64,000 bases of DNA from Maribacter huludaoensis (lineage in GTDB: Bacteria > Bacteroidota > Bacteroidia > Flavobacteriales > Flavobacteriaceae). Positions within the stretch are counted from its first letter, which is position 1. Every line of letters begins with the position of its first letter. Below are positions 43,976-52,650 of this stretch, piece after piece. The stretch lies in contig NZ_JARKMS010000006.1 in the NCBI RefSeq assembly GCF_029350945.1, positions 1 through 64,000 on the forward strand, in the 5' to 3' direction. Both the position numbers and the translations under genes were made by a program. The notes under the pieces are model-generated. The model searched no databases. It was not told the DNA's origin and saw only the letters and a program-made list of their open reading frames with translations.

Positions 43976-45484
43976 CTATGAATCAGCTTTATCTTTTTTC
44001 TTAAATATTTTTTTAAAGAAATCGGCTATAAAACCAAAATCCATCATTCCTTTATCCTCGGTTGCCCGTTTGGTTAATAAGATACCTAACGGCAACATGA
44101 TCAGCGTAGAAAGCCACGCTCCTAATATTGGGTGAATATTACCCTCTTTTGCATAGTTTCCTGCAAAAACACCTATAAAGTAATAGATCAAGAACAGTAC
44201 TATGGCAATAACCATTGGTAATCCTAAACCACCTTTTCTAATAATGGCGCCTAAAGGGGCTCCAACAAAGAATAGAATAATACACGAAAACGCCAATGCG
44301 TACTTATTGTGAAGTGAAAGAATATGCATATTGTAGATTTTATATCTTTTTTGCATTTCTTCCTTTTTGCCGCTTACTGTACCTAGAATACTGGAAGTAG
44401 CGTTCTTGGCGCTGCTTAAAATTTGTATTTGTTGCCAATCTGGAAACAATACCAAAAAATTATCCTTTATTGAATCTTGAAGGGCTATATTATTTTTTGC
44501 CAAAAGTGCCTTTGATGCTATGATGGAATCTTTCTTAGAAAGCCTTTTGGAAGTGGTAGAATCTTTATTTTTTGCAATTAACGGGGTAAACATACCGGTT
44601 CTGCCTTCAATATTTTTGGAGAATGCACGGACTATTCGGTAGTTATCGCCACGCAAAGAATCAATATCTTTAGTTAACCGAGATATGTTCTTCATTTTGT
44701 CCGTACTAATGTCTCTTTCTTCCTCAAGTTCGTCATTATTGATTTCAGGAATTTCAATATTCATGGTGTACGTATCAAAATCTGCCTGAGCAAATGGAAA
44801 CTTCATTTTATTGTCATTGCTCTTGGTCTCAACATCTTGGTACATATGTCCATCTTTAAGTACCAATTGAATGATGTCAGATTCTTCACTACTAATAAGT
44901 TCGCCTGTGTTGGATTTAATAACACGGGTATTAATGTTATTGGCAGATTTCGTATGGATTATTACATTTTTGAGAAAGCGATCATTTTCACCGTACTTTT
45001 CATCTACTTTAATGTTCATTCCTTCAAAATCACTAAAAACACCTTCAGATACTACGGCTGCAGGTTTAACCTTGGCAATATTTCTACGCAGGTTGTAAAT
45101 TTTACGTTGAGAAAGGGGGATGACATTATTGGCAAAAAAGAAGGTAACACCACCAAGAATAGTAACAAATATGATCAAACTTAGCATAGACCTTTGCAGG
45201 GAAATGCCCGAAGCTTTCATTGCCGCGAATTCATAATTTTCTGCAATAGAGCCAAACGTTAATATGGACGACAAAAGAACCGTTAGGGGCAGAACTTTCT
45301 CGGTAAGATCTGGCATTAAATAAAATAGGAACTTTCCAATAATTACGATATCTAGACCTTTACCGGCCAAATCATCAATAAAAAGCCAAATCGTTTGAAA
45401 TATGAAGATAAACATCAATATTACAAACGAACTGACAAAATTAAAGACGAACCTTGATAGAATATATCGGTCTAGTATTCTCAA
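43976..45484 (-). CDS. LptF/LptG-family lipopolysaccharide export permease
   Basis: 502 residues. The start motif MRILDRYILSRFVFNF and six membrane helices (three before and three after a large periplasmic beta-jellyroll insert, about 105-385) are typical of LptF/LptG. It forms with the LptB ATPase the inner-membrane engine that moves lipopolysaccharide outward. Bacteroidota usually have separate lptF and lptG loci; which of the two this is cannot be told by eye. The insert is longer than in E. coli and contains a charged Lys/Ser-rich stretch around residues 300-330. Operon: ftsK, lolA, this gene, ribB. Confidence 0.9.
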   Translation of the reverse strand: MRILDRYILSRFVFNFVSSFVILMFIFIFQTIWLFIDDLAGKGLDIVIIGKFLFYLMPDLTEKVLPLTVLLSSILTFGSIAENYEFAAMKASGISLQRSMLSLIIFVTILGGVTFFFANNVIPLSQRKIYNLRRNIAKVKPAAVVSEGVFSDFEGMNIKVDEKYGENDRFLKNVIIHTKSANNINTRVIKSNTGELISSEESDIIQLVLKDGHMYQDVETKSNDNKMKFPFAQADFDTYTMNIEIPEINNDELEEERDISTDKMKNISRLTKDIDSLRGDNYRIVRAFSKNIEGRTGMFTPLIAKNKDSTTSKRLSKKDSIIASKALLAKNNIALQDSIKDNFLVLFPDWQQIQILSSAKNATSSILGTVSGKKEEMQKRYKIYNMHILSLHNKYALAFSCIILFFVGAPLGAIIRKGGLGLPMVIAIVLFLIYYFIGVFAGNYAKEGNIHPILGAWLSTLIMLPLGILLTKRATEDKGMMDFGFIADFFKKIFKKKDKADS

Positions 45485-45489
45485 TAGTC

Positions 45490-46134
45490 CTAATTTCTTA
45501 TGATGAAATAACCCTCATCCTTATATTTAGCTTCGTCAAAAGTAAATAAGGTTTTGGACAAAGTTTGATCTGTTTTAAAAGAATTAACAGTGATCGTGGT
45601 TTTTGTGCCGTTCTTCCCTGTTTCAATTAAATTGTAAATGTGCTTGGTGCCCATGTCTATACCCAATAATCTAGATTTTATTTCGGTATCTGAATCAATA
45701 GGGGTCAATTTTATATACTGTATTTTTCTACCTTGAACATTTTGTAATATATCCCACGCATAATTATGTCCTTCCTGATAAAATGTCAACATTTTTGAAG
45801 GGGTCATCGCATTTTCGTCTTCAGACTTGTCCTCAATTGTTACCTCTTCGTTCTCTGGAACGATAGTGTACACCTTATTACCGTCAAATATTTGTTTTGA
45901 TCCCAGGTAATTGAACATGTATTTATTTCCCGCAAGGGTAACATCTCCTCTTGTCTCCTGGTTTATGCCCGCATCTGCGTTCTTTAGATCAAATTTAAAA
46001 TCTACGAAGATGTTGTCATAACTTTGAACTTTGTTATAAACTTCGTCAAGCAGGGCTTTTGCTTTATCGGAACTTTGTGCATTTGCAATAGTTGCCGTAA
46101 GCATAATCGTCAATACAAAAATAATTTTCTTCAT
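45490..46134 (-). CDS. lolA: LolA-like outer-membrane lipoprotein carrier
   Basis: 214 residues with a cleavable signal peptide (1-19, ANAQ). The mature protein has the LolA half-barrel pattern: a starting helix (SDKAKALLDEVYNKVQSYDNIFVDFKF), then strands such as GDVTLAGNKYMFNYLGSKQIFDGNKVYTIVPE. It carries lipoproteins across the periplasm from LolCDE. The gene lies between ftsK (12 bp upstream) and the Lpt permease (5 bp downstream), the usual Flavobacteriia order, linking envelope lipid and lipoprotein transport. LolB is generally absent in this phylum. Confidence 0.85.
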   Translation of the reverse strand: MKKIIFVLTIMLTATIANAQSSDKAKALLDEVYNKVQSYDNIFVDFKFDLKNADAGINQETRGDVTLAGNKYMFNYLGSKQIFDGNKVYTIVPENEEVTIEDKSEDENAMTPSKMLTFYQEGHNYAWDILQNVQGRKIQYIKLTPIDSDTEIKSRLLGIDMGTKHIYNLIETGKNGTKTTITVNSFKTDQTLSKTLFTFDEAKYKDEGYFIIRN

Positions 46135-46146
46135 CTTTTTTTACTA

Positions 46147-48534
46147 TTATTCGTTATCCAATATTTGTTGAAGGGCTACCATATCGGCCACGTACACTTG
46201 TCTGGCTTTACTACCTTCAAACGGACCTACAATTCCTGCAGCTTCCAGTTGGTCTATAATTCTACCCGCTCTGTTATAGCCTAATTTCAATTTTCGTTGA
46301 ATCAATGAGGCAGAACCTTGTTGTGCTATTACAATTACTTCAGCAGCTTCGCGGAATTTGGAATCCCTTTCAGACACGTTATTATCAAGACTCGTGCCAG
46401 AATCTTCACCAACATATTCCGGCAGTTCATGCGCTTCAGGATAAGCTCTTTGGCTACCAATAAATTCTGTTATTTTGGCAACCTCAGGTGTGTCAACAAA
46501 GGCGCATTGAATACGGGTAACATCATTACCTTGTGTAAATAACATATCTCCTCTACCGATCAACTGATCGGCACCTGCAGTATCTAAAATGGTTCTAGAA
46601 TCTATTTTAGAGGTAACCCTAAATGCTAATCTTGCAGGGAAATTGGCTTTAATGATACCAGTAATAACGTTGACAGACGGCCTTTGTGTTGCAATAATCA
46701 AATGTATACCAATAGCCCTTGCCAATTGAGCTAATCTGGCTACCGGTGTTTCTACCTCTTTACCGGCGGTCATAATTAAATCTGCAAACTCATCGATAAC
46801 CAATACGATATAAGGCAAGAACTTATGTCCATCATTAGGGTTAAGTTTTCTAGCCTTAAACTTGGTGTTATACTCTTTTAAGTTACGAACCATTGCCAAT
46901 TTCAGTAACTCATACCTATTGTCCATTTCAATACAAAGCGAGTTCAGGGTATGAATTACTTTGGTATTGTCAGTAATAATAGCTTCTTCCGAATCTGGAA
47001 GCTTTGCCAAGAAATGGCGTTCAATCTTATTATAAAGTGTAAGCTCAACTTTCTTGGGATCCACCAAAATGAATTTTACTTCTGCCGGATGCCTTTTATA
47101 AAGCAACGAGGTCAAGACCGCATTTAAACCTACGGATTTACCTTGTCCTGTAGCACCTGCCATTAATAAGTGCGGCATTTTAGCTAAATCTACTACAAAG
47201 GTTTCGTTACTAATAGTTTTACCAAAAGCTATGGGTAATTCCATTTCAGCTTTTTGAAACTTGCTTGAAGCAATAACGGAACGCATGGAAACTATTGATG
47301 AGTTCTTGTTAGGTACTTCTATACCAATAGTGCCTTTACCAGGAATAGGGGCTATGATACGTATGCCTAGAGCTGCCAATGAAAGTGCAATATCATCTTC
47401 TAGGTTTTTAATTTTTGAAATTCGTACACCTGCTTCCGGTACAATCTCGTATAAGGTTACTGTAGGACCAATGGTTGCTTTGATCTGGGCAATTCCAATT
47501 TTGTAGTTCTTAAGTGTGTCTACAATTCTGTTTTTGTTTTCCTCTAATTCTTCTTGGTTGATTGTTATACCACCGGTTGCTCCATGTTGATCCAAAAGGT
47601 CTATGTGCGGAAATTTATAATTTCCTAACTCTAAGGTAGGGTCAAATTCACCAAAATCATCCACCAGTTTGTTGGCTAAAACATCTACTTCTTCTGGTTC
47701 TTCTATAACAGATTCTACTTCCATGGCCAAGGTTTCTTCTGGCTCAGGTTCTGGTACGGTTACCTCAAAATCATTTGTTTCTTCCTCTTTTTCTAGATGT
47801 GGAATCTCTGCTTTGTGGGTGTAGGTGTTTAGAATTACAGGGGCTTCATCTTCAAGGGAAGTTGTAAGAATCTCCTCTTGTTCTTTATCTGCTCTTTTTT
47901 TACTTGCTTTACGTTCTTGGTTGGCCTTAAATTCTGTAGAAATGGCGTCTTTTCTTGATTTAAAAAAAGATAAAATACCTTCTGGGGTTACATTGAACAA
48001 TCTTACAAGAATGAATATGAGCCCAAATATTAATAATAAAAGTACGCCGATCTTGCCGGCATAGTCTTGAAGGAAATCATTCATTTCAAACCCTATCAAT
48101 CCTCCTAACAAAGGGCTGGTGGTGGCAAAAAAACCTAGGGCAATGGATATCCAAATAACAAATAGTAATCCCCAAATCCATTTTTTCAATAACTCCTTTA
48201 AAGAAAGGCCTAGGAAAAGATATATACCGGTTATGCAAACTAGGAAAGGAAAAATCAATGATGCTACACCAAAGCCTTTATACATGAAAAAGTGGCTAAT
48301 GCTTGCACCAAATTTGTTCAATAAGTTTTTGGCCAATTCATTACGGTCCTTAAATTCTGTCAAAAGACTTTGGTCATCTTGCCAGTTAAAATAGAATGAT
48401 ATAAACGAAAAGAACAACGCAATACTAAAAAGCATAAGTAAACTACCCAAAATGATCTTATTCTGTTTGGATAATTTAAACGGTGCTCGTTTTTTAGTAG
48501 GTTTTGGCTTTGATTTAGTTGCCTTTTTTGCCAT
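46147..48534 (-). CDS. ftsK: FtsK/SpoIIIE DNA translocase
   Basis: 795 residues. A basic N-terminus precedes four membrane helices (about 28-48, 75-98, 105-125 and 150-172), an acidic linker (190-330), and the motor: Walker A GATGQGKS near 460, Walker B LVIDEFADL, and ATQRPSVNVITG. The C-terminal gamma winged helix (ASLIQRKLKLGYNRAGRIIDQLEAAG, about 740-765) reads polar DNA signals. It pumps chromosome termini apart at division and activates XerCD. Length is typical for the phylum. It starts the ftsK-lolA-lpt-ribB run; the dgkA gene ends 65 bp upstream. Confidence 0.95.
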   Translation of the reverse strand: MAKKATKSKPKPTKKRAPFKLSKQNKIILGSLLMLFSIALFFSFISFYFNWQDDQSLLTEFKDRNELAKNLLNKFGASISHFFMYKGFGVASLIFPFLVCITGIYLFLGLSLKELLKKWIWGLLFVIWISIALGFFATTSPLLGGLIGFEMNDFLQDYAGKIGVLLLLIFGLIFILVRLFNVTPEGILSFFKSRKDAISTEFKANQERKASKKRADKEQEEILTTSLEDEAPVILNTYTHKAEIPHLEKEEETNDFEVTVPEPEPEETLAMEVESVIEEPEEVDVLANKLVDDFGEFDPTLELGNYKFPHIDLLDQHGATGGITINQEELEENKNRIVDTLKNYKIGIAQIKATIGPTVTLYEIVPEAGVRISKIKNLEDDIALSLAALGIRIIAPIPGKGTIGIEVPNKNSSIVSMRSVIASSKFQKAEMELPIAFGKTISNETFVVDLAKMPHLLMAGATGQGKSVGLNAVLTSLLYKRHPAEVKFILVDPKKVELTLYNKIERHFLAKLPDSEEAIITDNTKVIHTLNSLCIEMDNRYELLKLAMVRNLKEYNTKFKARKLNPNDGHKFLPYIVLVIDEFADLIMTAGKEVETPVARLAQLARAIGIHLIIATQRPSVNVITGIIKANFPARLAFRVTSKIDSRTILDTAGADQLIGRGDMLFTQGNDVTRIQCAFVDTPEVAKITEFIGSQRAYPEAHELPEYVGEDSGTSLDNNVSERDSKFREAAEVIVIAQQGSASLIQRKLKLGYNRAGRIIDQLEAAGIVGPFEGSKARQVYVADMVALQQILDNE

Positions 48535-48599
48535 TAAAACTTTATTCTGATGCTAAATTACAAATTTACGATGAGCTACGAAGAACTGTATAGACTATC

Positions 48600-48965
48600 C
48601 TATAAAACCTTTGGCAGGTAAATAATAAGACCAATGATTGTAGATGCTATAGAAACCAACATTACGGCTCCGGCGGATATATCCTTTATAAAACCGATTT
48701 TAACATCAAATTCTGGCTGAATATAATCTGCAATTTTTTCTACTGCCGTATTCATGCCTTCAATACCTAAAACAAGTGCTATCGCAAATATTTGAAGAAT
48801 CCATTCGGTACTTGAAATGTCATAATAGAAACCGGCAGCGGTCATTACAATAGCAATGAAAACTTGAATTTTTATACTTGCTTCGGTTCGTATTAAAAGG
48901 AAGGCGCCTTTAAGGGCAAAGCCTACACTTTTAATACGATTTACCAAAAAGGATTCTTTAGGCAT
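48600..48965 (-). CDS. dgkA: Diacylglycerol/undecaprenol kinase
   Basis: 121 residues with three membrane helices. Signature residues are present: ASIKIQVFIAIVM, ALVLGIEGMNTAVEKIAD (catalytic Glu and Asn region) and KDISAGAVMLVSI. The short Gram-positive-type form often phosphorylates undecaprenol rather than diacylglycerol, recycling lipid carriers. It follows tpx by 16 bp and precedes ftsK by 65 bp, in the same direction. Confidence 0.9.
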   Translation of the reverse strand: MPKESFLVNRIKSVGFALKGAFLLIRTEASIKIQVFIAIVMTAAGFYYDISSTEWILQIFAIALVLGIEGMNTAVEKIADYIQPEFDVKIGFIKDISAGAVMLVSIASTIIGLIIYLPKVL

Positions 48966-48981
48966 AAGTGTCCTTTTATTT

Positions 48982-49485
48982 TTAGTTCATTAAGGCCTCT
49001 AGAGCCGCTTTATAATTTGGCTCTTCTGTAGTTTCGGAAACTTGTTCTGTATACAAAACGTTGCCTTTTTCATCAACTACTACAACCGCTCTTGAAAGTA
49101 ACGGTGCCAACGGTCCGTCTGAAAAAGCTACGTTATAACCTTTTCCAAAATTACCATCTCTAAAATCTGAAAGCATTTCCACGTTCTCTATTCCTTCGGC
49201 ACCACAAAACCTTGCTTGTGCAAACGGTAGGTCTTTTGAAATACAAAGTACAATAGTGTTGTCCAATTCTGCGGCCTCTTGGTTGAATTGACGTACAGAT
49301 TGTGCACAAGTTCCTGTGTCAACACTTGGAAAAATATTTAAAACTACTCTAGAACCTTCGTAGTCCGAAAGTTTTACGGTAGATAAGTCATTCTTAGTTA
49401 ATTGAAATTCCGGAGCTTTTTCACCATTTGCCGGTAATGTTCCTAATGTGTGTATTTCGTTTCCTTTTAATGTAACCGAAGCCAT
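48982..49485 (-). CDS. tpx: Thiol peroxidase Tpx
   Basis: 167 residues, atypical 2-Cys peroxiredoxin. Peroxidatic Cys60 lies in PSVDTGTC and resolving Cys94 in ARFCGAEG, the exact spacing of Tpx. It reduces hydroperoxides using thioredoxin. A thioredoxin gene and a second peroxiredoxin lie just upstream, separated by terminators, so the three form a peroxide-defence neighbourhood without being one operon. Confidence 0.95.
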   Translation of the reverse strand: MASVTLKGNEIHTLGTLPANGEKAPEFQLTKNDLSTVKLSDYEGSRVVLNIFPSVDTGTCAQSVRQFNQEAAELDNTIVLCISKDLPFAQARFCGAEGIENVEMLSDFRDGNFGKGYNVAFSDGPLAPLLSRAVVVVDEKGNVLYTEQVSETTEEPNYKAALEALMN

Positions 49486-49557
49486 AACTTTTATCTTTTA
49501 AAATTGAGATTGTGAAATTATAAAATATAAAGTTGAAACGGGAGGGAATATGACAAA

Positions 49558-49589
49558 AAAAAGTCCTTTCATATTTGAGAGGACTTTTT
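49558..49589 (-). terminator. Rho-independent terminator after the thioredoxin/DUF6952 pair
   Basis: AAAAAGTCCTTTCA (49558-49571) pairs with TGAGAGGACTTTTT (49576-49589) with one wobble; loop TATT. On the minus strand it ends in eight T. It isolates tpx from the upstream pair. Confidence 0.85.
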
Positions 49590-49603
49590 AAATTCTTGTT
49601 TTA

Positions 49604-49861
49604 TTATTTGTCAATAGAGCCTAAAACGCGCTGCATAAACTGATTCATGGCATCTTTTTTTGGTGTGCCCTGTTCTATGCTATTGGCTACTTCTATGGCT
49701 CCGTACATGTTAGAAATAAGTTCGCCTATTACATCAAGCTCCTCATCTTTCAACGAAGGCAGCTCAGTGAGTGCTTCTAAAGTCTCGATAGTTTCTAGAA
49801 CAAAATCGCTATCTTTTTCCTCAATGAACTCTGTCAGTAATTTAATTATGGGTAATCTCAC
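49604..49861 (-). CDS. Small DUF6952-like protein
   Basis: 85 residues, acidic and fully helical (two long helices, LLTEFIEEKDSDFVLETIETLEAL and a second covering 40-75). I associate this with the DUF6952 family, found next to thioredoxin genes in Flavobacteriia. There is no cysteine and no signal peptide. It overlaps the 3' end of the thioredoxin gene by 20 bp, so translation is coupled and the two proteins probably act together. Function unknown. Confidence 0.75.
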   Translation of the reverse strand: MRLPIIKLLTEFIEEKDSDFVLETIETLEALTELPSLKDEELDVIGELISNMYGAIEVANSIEQGTPKKDAMNQFMQRVLGSIDK

Positions 49862-50156
49862 TGATCAAATCTTTTAATAGGTCGTACTTGTTTGTTTGAA
49901 CCTGATTTTTAATTTTCCCTTTTTCAAAAGAAGCGAAGGTAGGTAGGTTGCTTACATCTGCTAGTTTTCTAGATTCAGGGAATTTTTCTGCATCTGCCAA
50001 TACAAATGTAATATTCTCATTTTGTGAAGCTTCTTTTTTAAATTTTGGCTTCATAATTCTACAGTTACCACACCATGTTGCAGAATATTGAACTACAACG
50101 TTTGGATTGTTATCTATGATTTCCTGTAAATTATCTTGTTCTAATTCTAATAACAT
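49842..50156 (-). CDS. Thioredoxin-family protein
   Basis: 104 residues, cytoplasmic thioredoxin fold with active site WCGNC (Cys29 and Cys32) and the cis-Pro loop NLPTFASF. The Gly-Asn pair between the cysteines differs from the usual Gly-Pro, suggesting altered redox potential. It is likely the electron donor for the neighbouring peroxiredoxins. It overlaps the downstream DUF6952-like gene and is separated from the peroxiredoxin gene by a terminator. Confidence 0.9.
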   Translation of the reverse strand: MLLELEQDNLQEIIDNNPNVVVQYSATWCGNCRIMKPKFKKEASQNENITFVLADAEKFPESRKLADVSNLPTFASFEKGKIKNQVQTNKYDLLKDLISEITHN

Positions 50157-50181
50157 AATTAAGGTTGTTTAATGTTAATAA

Positions 50182-50217
50182 AAATGAACATGAAGTTTTG
50201 ATACTCCATGTTCATTT
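50182..50217 (-). terminator. Rho-independent terminator of the peroxiredoxin gene
   Basis: AAATGAACATG (50182-50192) and CATGTTCATTT (50207-50217) form a perfect 11-bp stem, followed on the minus strand by T-rich sequence. It lies 12 bp beyond the peroxiredoxin stop. Confidence 0.8.
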
Positions 50218-50229
50218 AAAATAATATTT

Positions 50230-50874
50230 TTAGTTAGCGTGCGCAGAAAGGTAACTAGCTACACCATCTCTATTTGCGGACATGGCTTCTTTGCCTTCTT
50301 CCCAGTTAGCCGGGCAAACTTCACCTTTTTCCTGTACATGGGTCAGTGCGTCTATTAAGCGTAAGTATTCGCCAACATTTCTACCTAAAGGCATATTGTT
50401 TATGCTCTCATGTTGTACAACACCTTCTTCATCAATAATATATGTTGCTCTGTAAGTAACATTATCACCTTCCACTTGTACAGTTTCCGTTTCTTCGTCA
50501 TAAACTTCGTTTTGGATATCAAGAATACCTAAAACGCTTGATAGGTTGCGGTTGCTATCTGCTAAAATTGGGTAAGTAATACCTTCAATACCACCGTTGT
50601 CCTTATCTGTGCTCAACCATGCAAAATGTACTTCAGGAGTGTCACAAGATGCACCAATTACCAATGTGTTTCTTTTTTCGAACTCACCAATGGCAGCTTG
50701 GAATGCATGAAGTTCTGTAGGACAAACAAAAGTAAAGTCTTTTGGATACCAGAAAAGAACTACTTTCTTATTATTTTTTTGAGCTTCTTCTAAAACATTA
50801 AGTTTAAAAGTGTCGCCCATGTCGTTCATTGCGTTAACACTAATATTTGGGAATTTCTTTCCTACAAATGCCAT
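50230..50874 (-). CDS. Typical 2-Cys peroxiredoxin (AhpC/Prx1 type)
   Basis: 214 residues from the ATG at 50874 (MAFVGKKFPN is the usual family start; the longer frame adds 15 odd residues). Peroxidatic Cys51 is in FTFVCPTE and resolving Cys187 in GEVCPANW. It reduces H2O2 and organic peroxides in the cytoplasm. A -7 box lies 34 bp upstream and a terminator follows, so it is monocistronic. Confidence 0.95.
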   Translation of the reverse strand: MAFVGKKFPNISVNAMNDMGDTFKLNVLEEAQKNNKKVVLFWYPKDFTFVCPTELHAFQAAIGEFEKRNTLVIGASCDTPEVHFAWLSTDKDNGGIEGITYPILADSNRNLSSVLGILDIQNEVYDEETETVQVEGDNVTYRATYIIDEEGVVQHESINNMPLGRNVGEYLRLIDALTHVQEKGEVCPANWEEGKEAMSANRDGVASYLSAHAN

Positions 50875-50907
50875 AATATGTTTTCGTTTTATAATTAATT
50901 TATAAAG

Positions 50908-50915
50908 CAAAATTA
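50908..50915 (-). promoter_or_regulatory. -7 box TAATTTTG of the peroxiredoxin gene
   Basis: On the minus strand TAATTTTG matches TAnnTTTG and ends 33 nt before the ATG at 50874, the usual distance for a short leader. Confidence 0.5.
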
Positions 50916-51099
50916 ACACTTGAAAGAAGGTTTACAGACTTTCTAAATTAGAATTTTCAATGCTAGAATAACTATTTTGAATAGCTAAAGAAATAATAGA
51001 GTTTTAATGAGAATCAAATAATTTTTAGACCATTAAATTATCAGATCAATAGTTAAAAGTGCTATTGGGTATAAATAGTAGTACCTAAGATTTTTTTAT

Positions 51100-52575
51100 T
51101 TAGGCTACCAATTTTTTGATCTTAATATTTAAACCGGCGAATATAAAGGTCATAATAGGGCTTAGCCAATTGAAAATAGCATATACAAAATACTCGGCTA
51201 CACCCACGCCCAATACTCCGCTATGATAGGCTCCGCAAGTATTGTAAGGTATTAATACAGATGTTACGGTACCTGTATCTTCTAAGGTTCTACTTAAATT
51301 TTCTGGCGCTAAACCTCTATCTTTAAAAGCTTTTGAAAACATTTTGCCTGGAACAACGATCGCCAAGTATTGGTCAGATGCCGTACCGTTTAAAACAATA
51401 CAACTTATACCGGTGCTAAAGAATAGCCCGAAAGTAGATTTTGCCATTTTAAGCAGAGACTTTGTAATTCTTGATAAGGCACCTATGCCATCCATAATTC
51501 CGCCAAAAAACATAGCGCAGATAATTAACCAAATGGTGCCTAACATACCTGTCATTCCTTTTGAGGAGAATAAATCGCTCAACGCCTTATTTTCGGTGGG
51601 TACATCTGTGCTTACGGTAATGGCCTTTAATATGCCCTGATATCCTGATTGAAACGTAAGTTCTGTTGCTCCCGTAATGCCCGCAACTATATTTGGTTGA
51701 AAAATTACGGCAAAAAGCGCGGCTAATAGGGTACCGATCAATAATGCGGCCAACGGAGGCGTTTTTTTAACGATGAGACCAATAACGGCAATAGGTACAA
51801 GAAACAACCAACCATTAATATCAAAAGAAGCGTCTATAGAAGCCAGAATAGCGTCAACATCCGCCTCTCCATTAGTTTCTATGCTAAACCCGATTATTAA
51901 AAATACGATGAGCGTTACCGATATGGTGGGTACGGTAGTCCATAACATATATTTAATATGTGAAAACAATTCTCCGCCTGCCATTGCTGGGGCCAAATTT
52001 GTGGTGTCGCTCAAAGGAGAAAGCTTGTCTCCAAAATATGCTCCTGACAAAACTGCACCAGCGGTCATACCTAAAGATATCCCTAATGCTTCGCCAATAC
52101 CTATTAAGGCAATACCTACGGTAGCAGAAGTTGTCCAGCTGCTGCCCGTTGCTACGGAAATAATGGCGCATATGATTACACACGCCGCTAAAAAAATGGT
52201 AGGATTAAGTATCTGAAGGCCATAATAGATCATTGCCGGTATAATACCGCTTACCAGCCATGTTCCTGCCAATGCGCCAACCATTAATAAAATCAATAAG
52301 GCACCCGTGGTAGATTTAATGTTTTCCTCCACTTCTGCAATCATTTGCTTGTAGGAAACCTTGTTTACAAACCCAACTATTGCTGCAACTGCGCCGCCCA
52401 ATAATAGTATGAACTGATTTGAACCACTTAATGCGTCATCGCCAAATACATATACATTATATGCCAACATGGCCACAAGGGCTATAACGGGTATTAGAGC
52501 GGCAAAAATGCTTAATTCCTTATTATCGACGATATGCTCGTTTTCCCTGTGATCATTGGTATTTTGGTAAGACAT
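51100..52575 (-). CDS. NhaC-family antiporter or amino-acid transporter
   Basis: 491 residues with about 12 membrane helices. NhaC-family motifs include ATGSSWTTSATVGIALIGIGEALG, GAYFGDKLSPLSDTTNLAPAMAGGELF and DTGTVTSVLIPYNTCGAYHSGVLGV. Annotated members exchange Na+ for H+, but a branch (MetT) imports methionine. It lies 75 bp downstream of a gamma-lyase-type PLP enzyme controlled by a divergent Lrp regulator, which favours an amino-acid uptake role. The choice between ion antiport and methionine import cannot be made from sequence alone. Confidence 0.85.
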   Translation of the reverse strand: MSYQNTNDHRENEHIVDNKELSIFAALIPVIALVAMLAYNVYVFGDDALSGSNQFILLLGGAVAAIVGFVNKVSYKQMIAEVEENIKSTTGALLILLMVGALAGTWLVSGIIPAMIYYGLQILNPTIFLAACVIICAIISVATGSSWTTSATVGIALIGIGEALGISLGMTAGAVLSGAYFGDKLSPLSDTTNLAPAMAGGELFSHIKYMLWTTVPTISVTLIVFLIIGFSIETNGEADVDAILASIDASFDINGWLFLVPIAVIGLIVKKTPPLAALLIGTLLAALFAVIFQPNIVAGITGATELTFQSGYQGILKAITVSTDVPTENKALSDLFSSKGMTGMLGTIWLIICAMFFGGIMDGIGALSRITKSLLKMAKSTFGLFFSTGISCIVLNGTASDQYLAIVVPGKMFSKAFKDRGLAPENLSRTLEDTGTVTSVLIPYNTCGAYHSGVLGVGVAEYFVYAIFNWLSPIMTFIFAGLNIKIKKLVA

Positions 52576-52650
52576 TAAATGTGAGTTTGGTTTCTAGGTA
52601 ATATTACGATTTCTGTTACGGATGTGCAAACCCATTTTGCATTTGTAAGG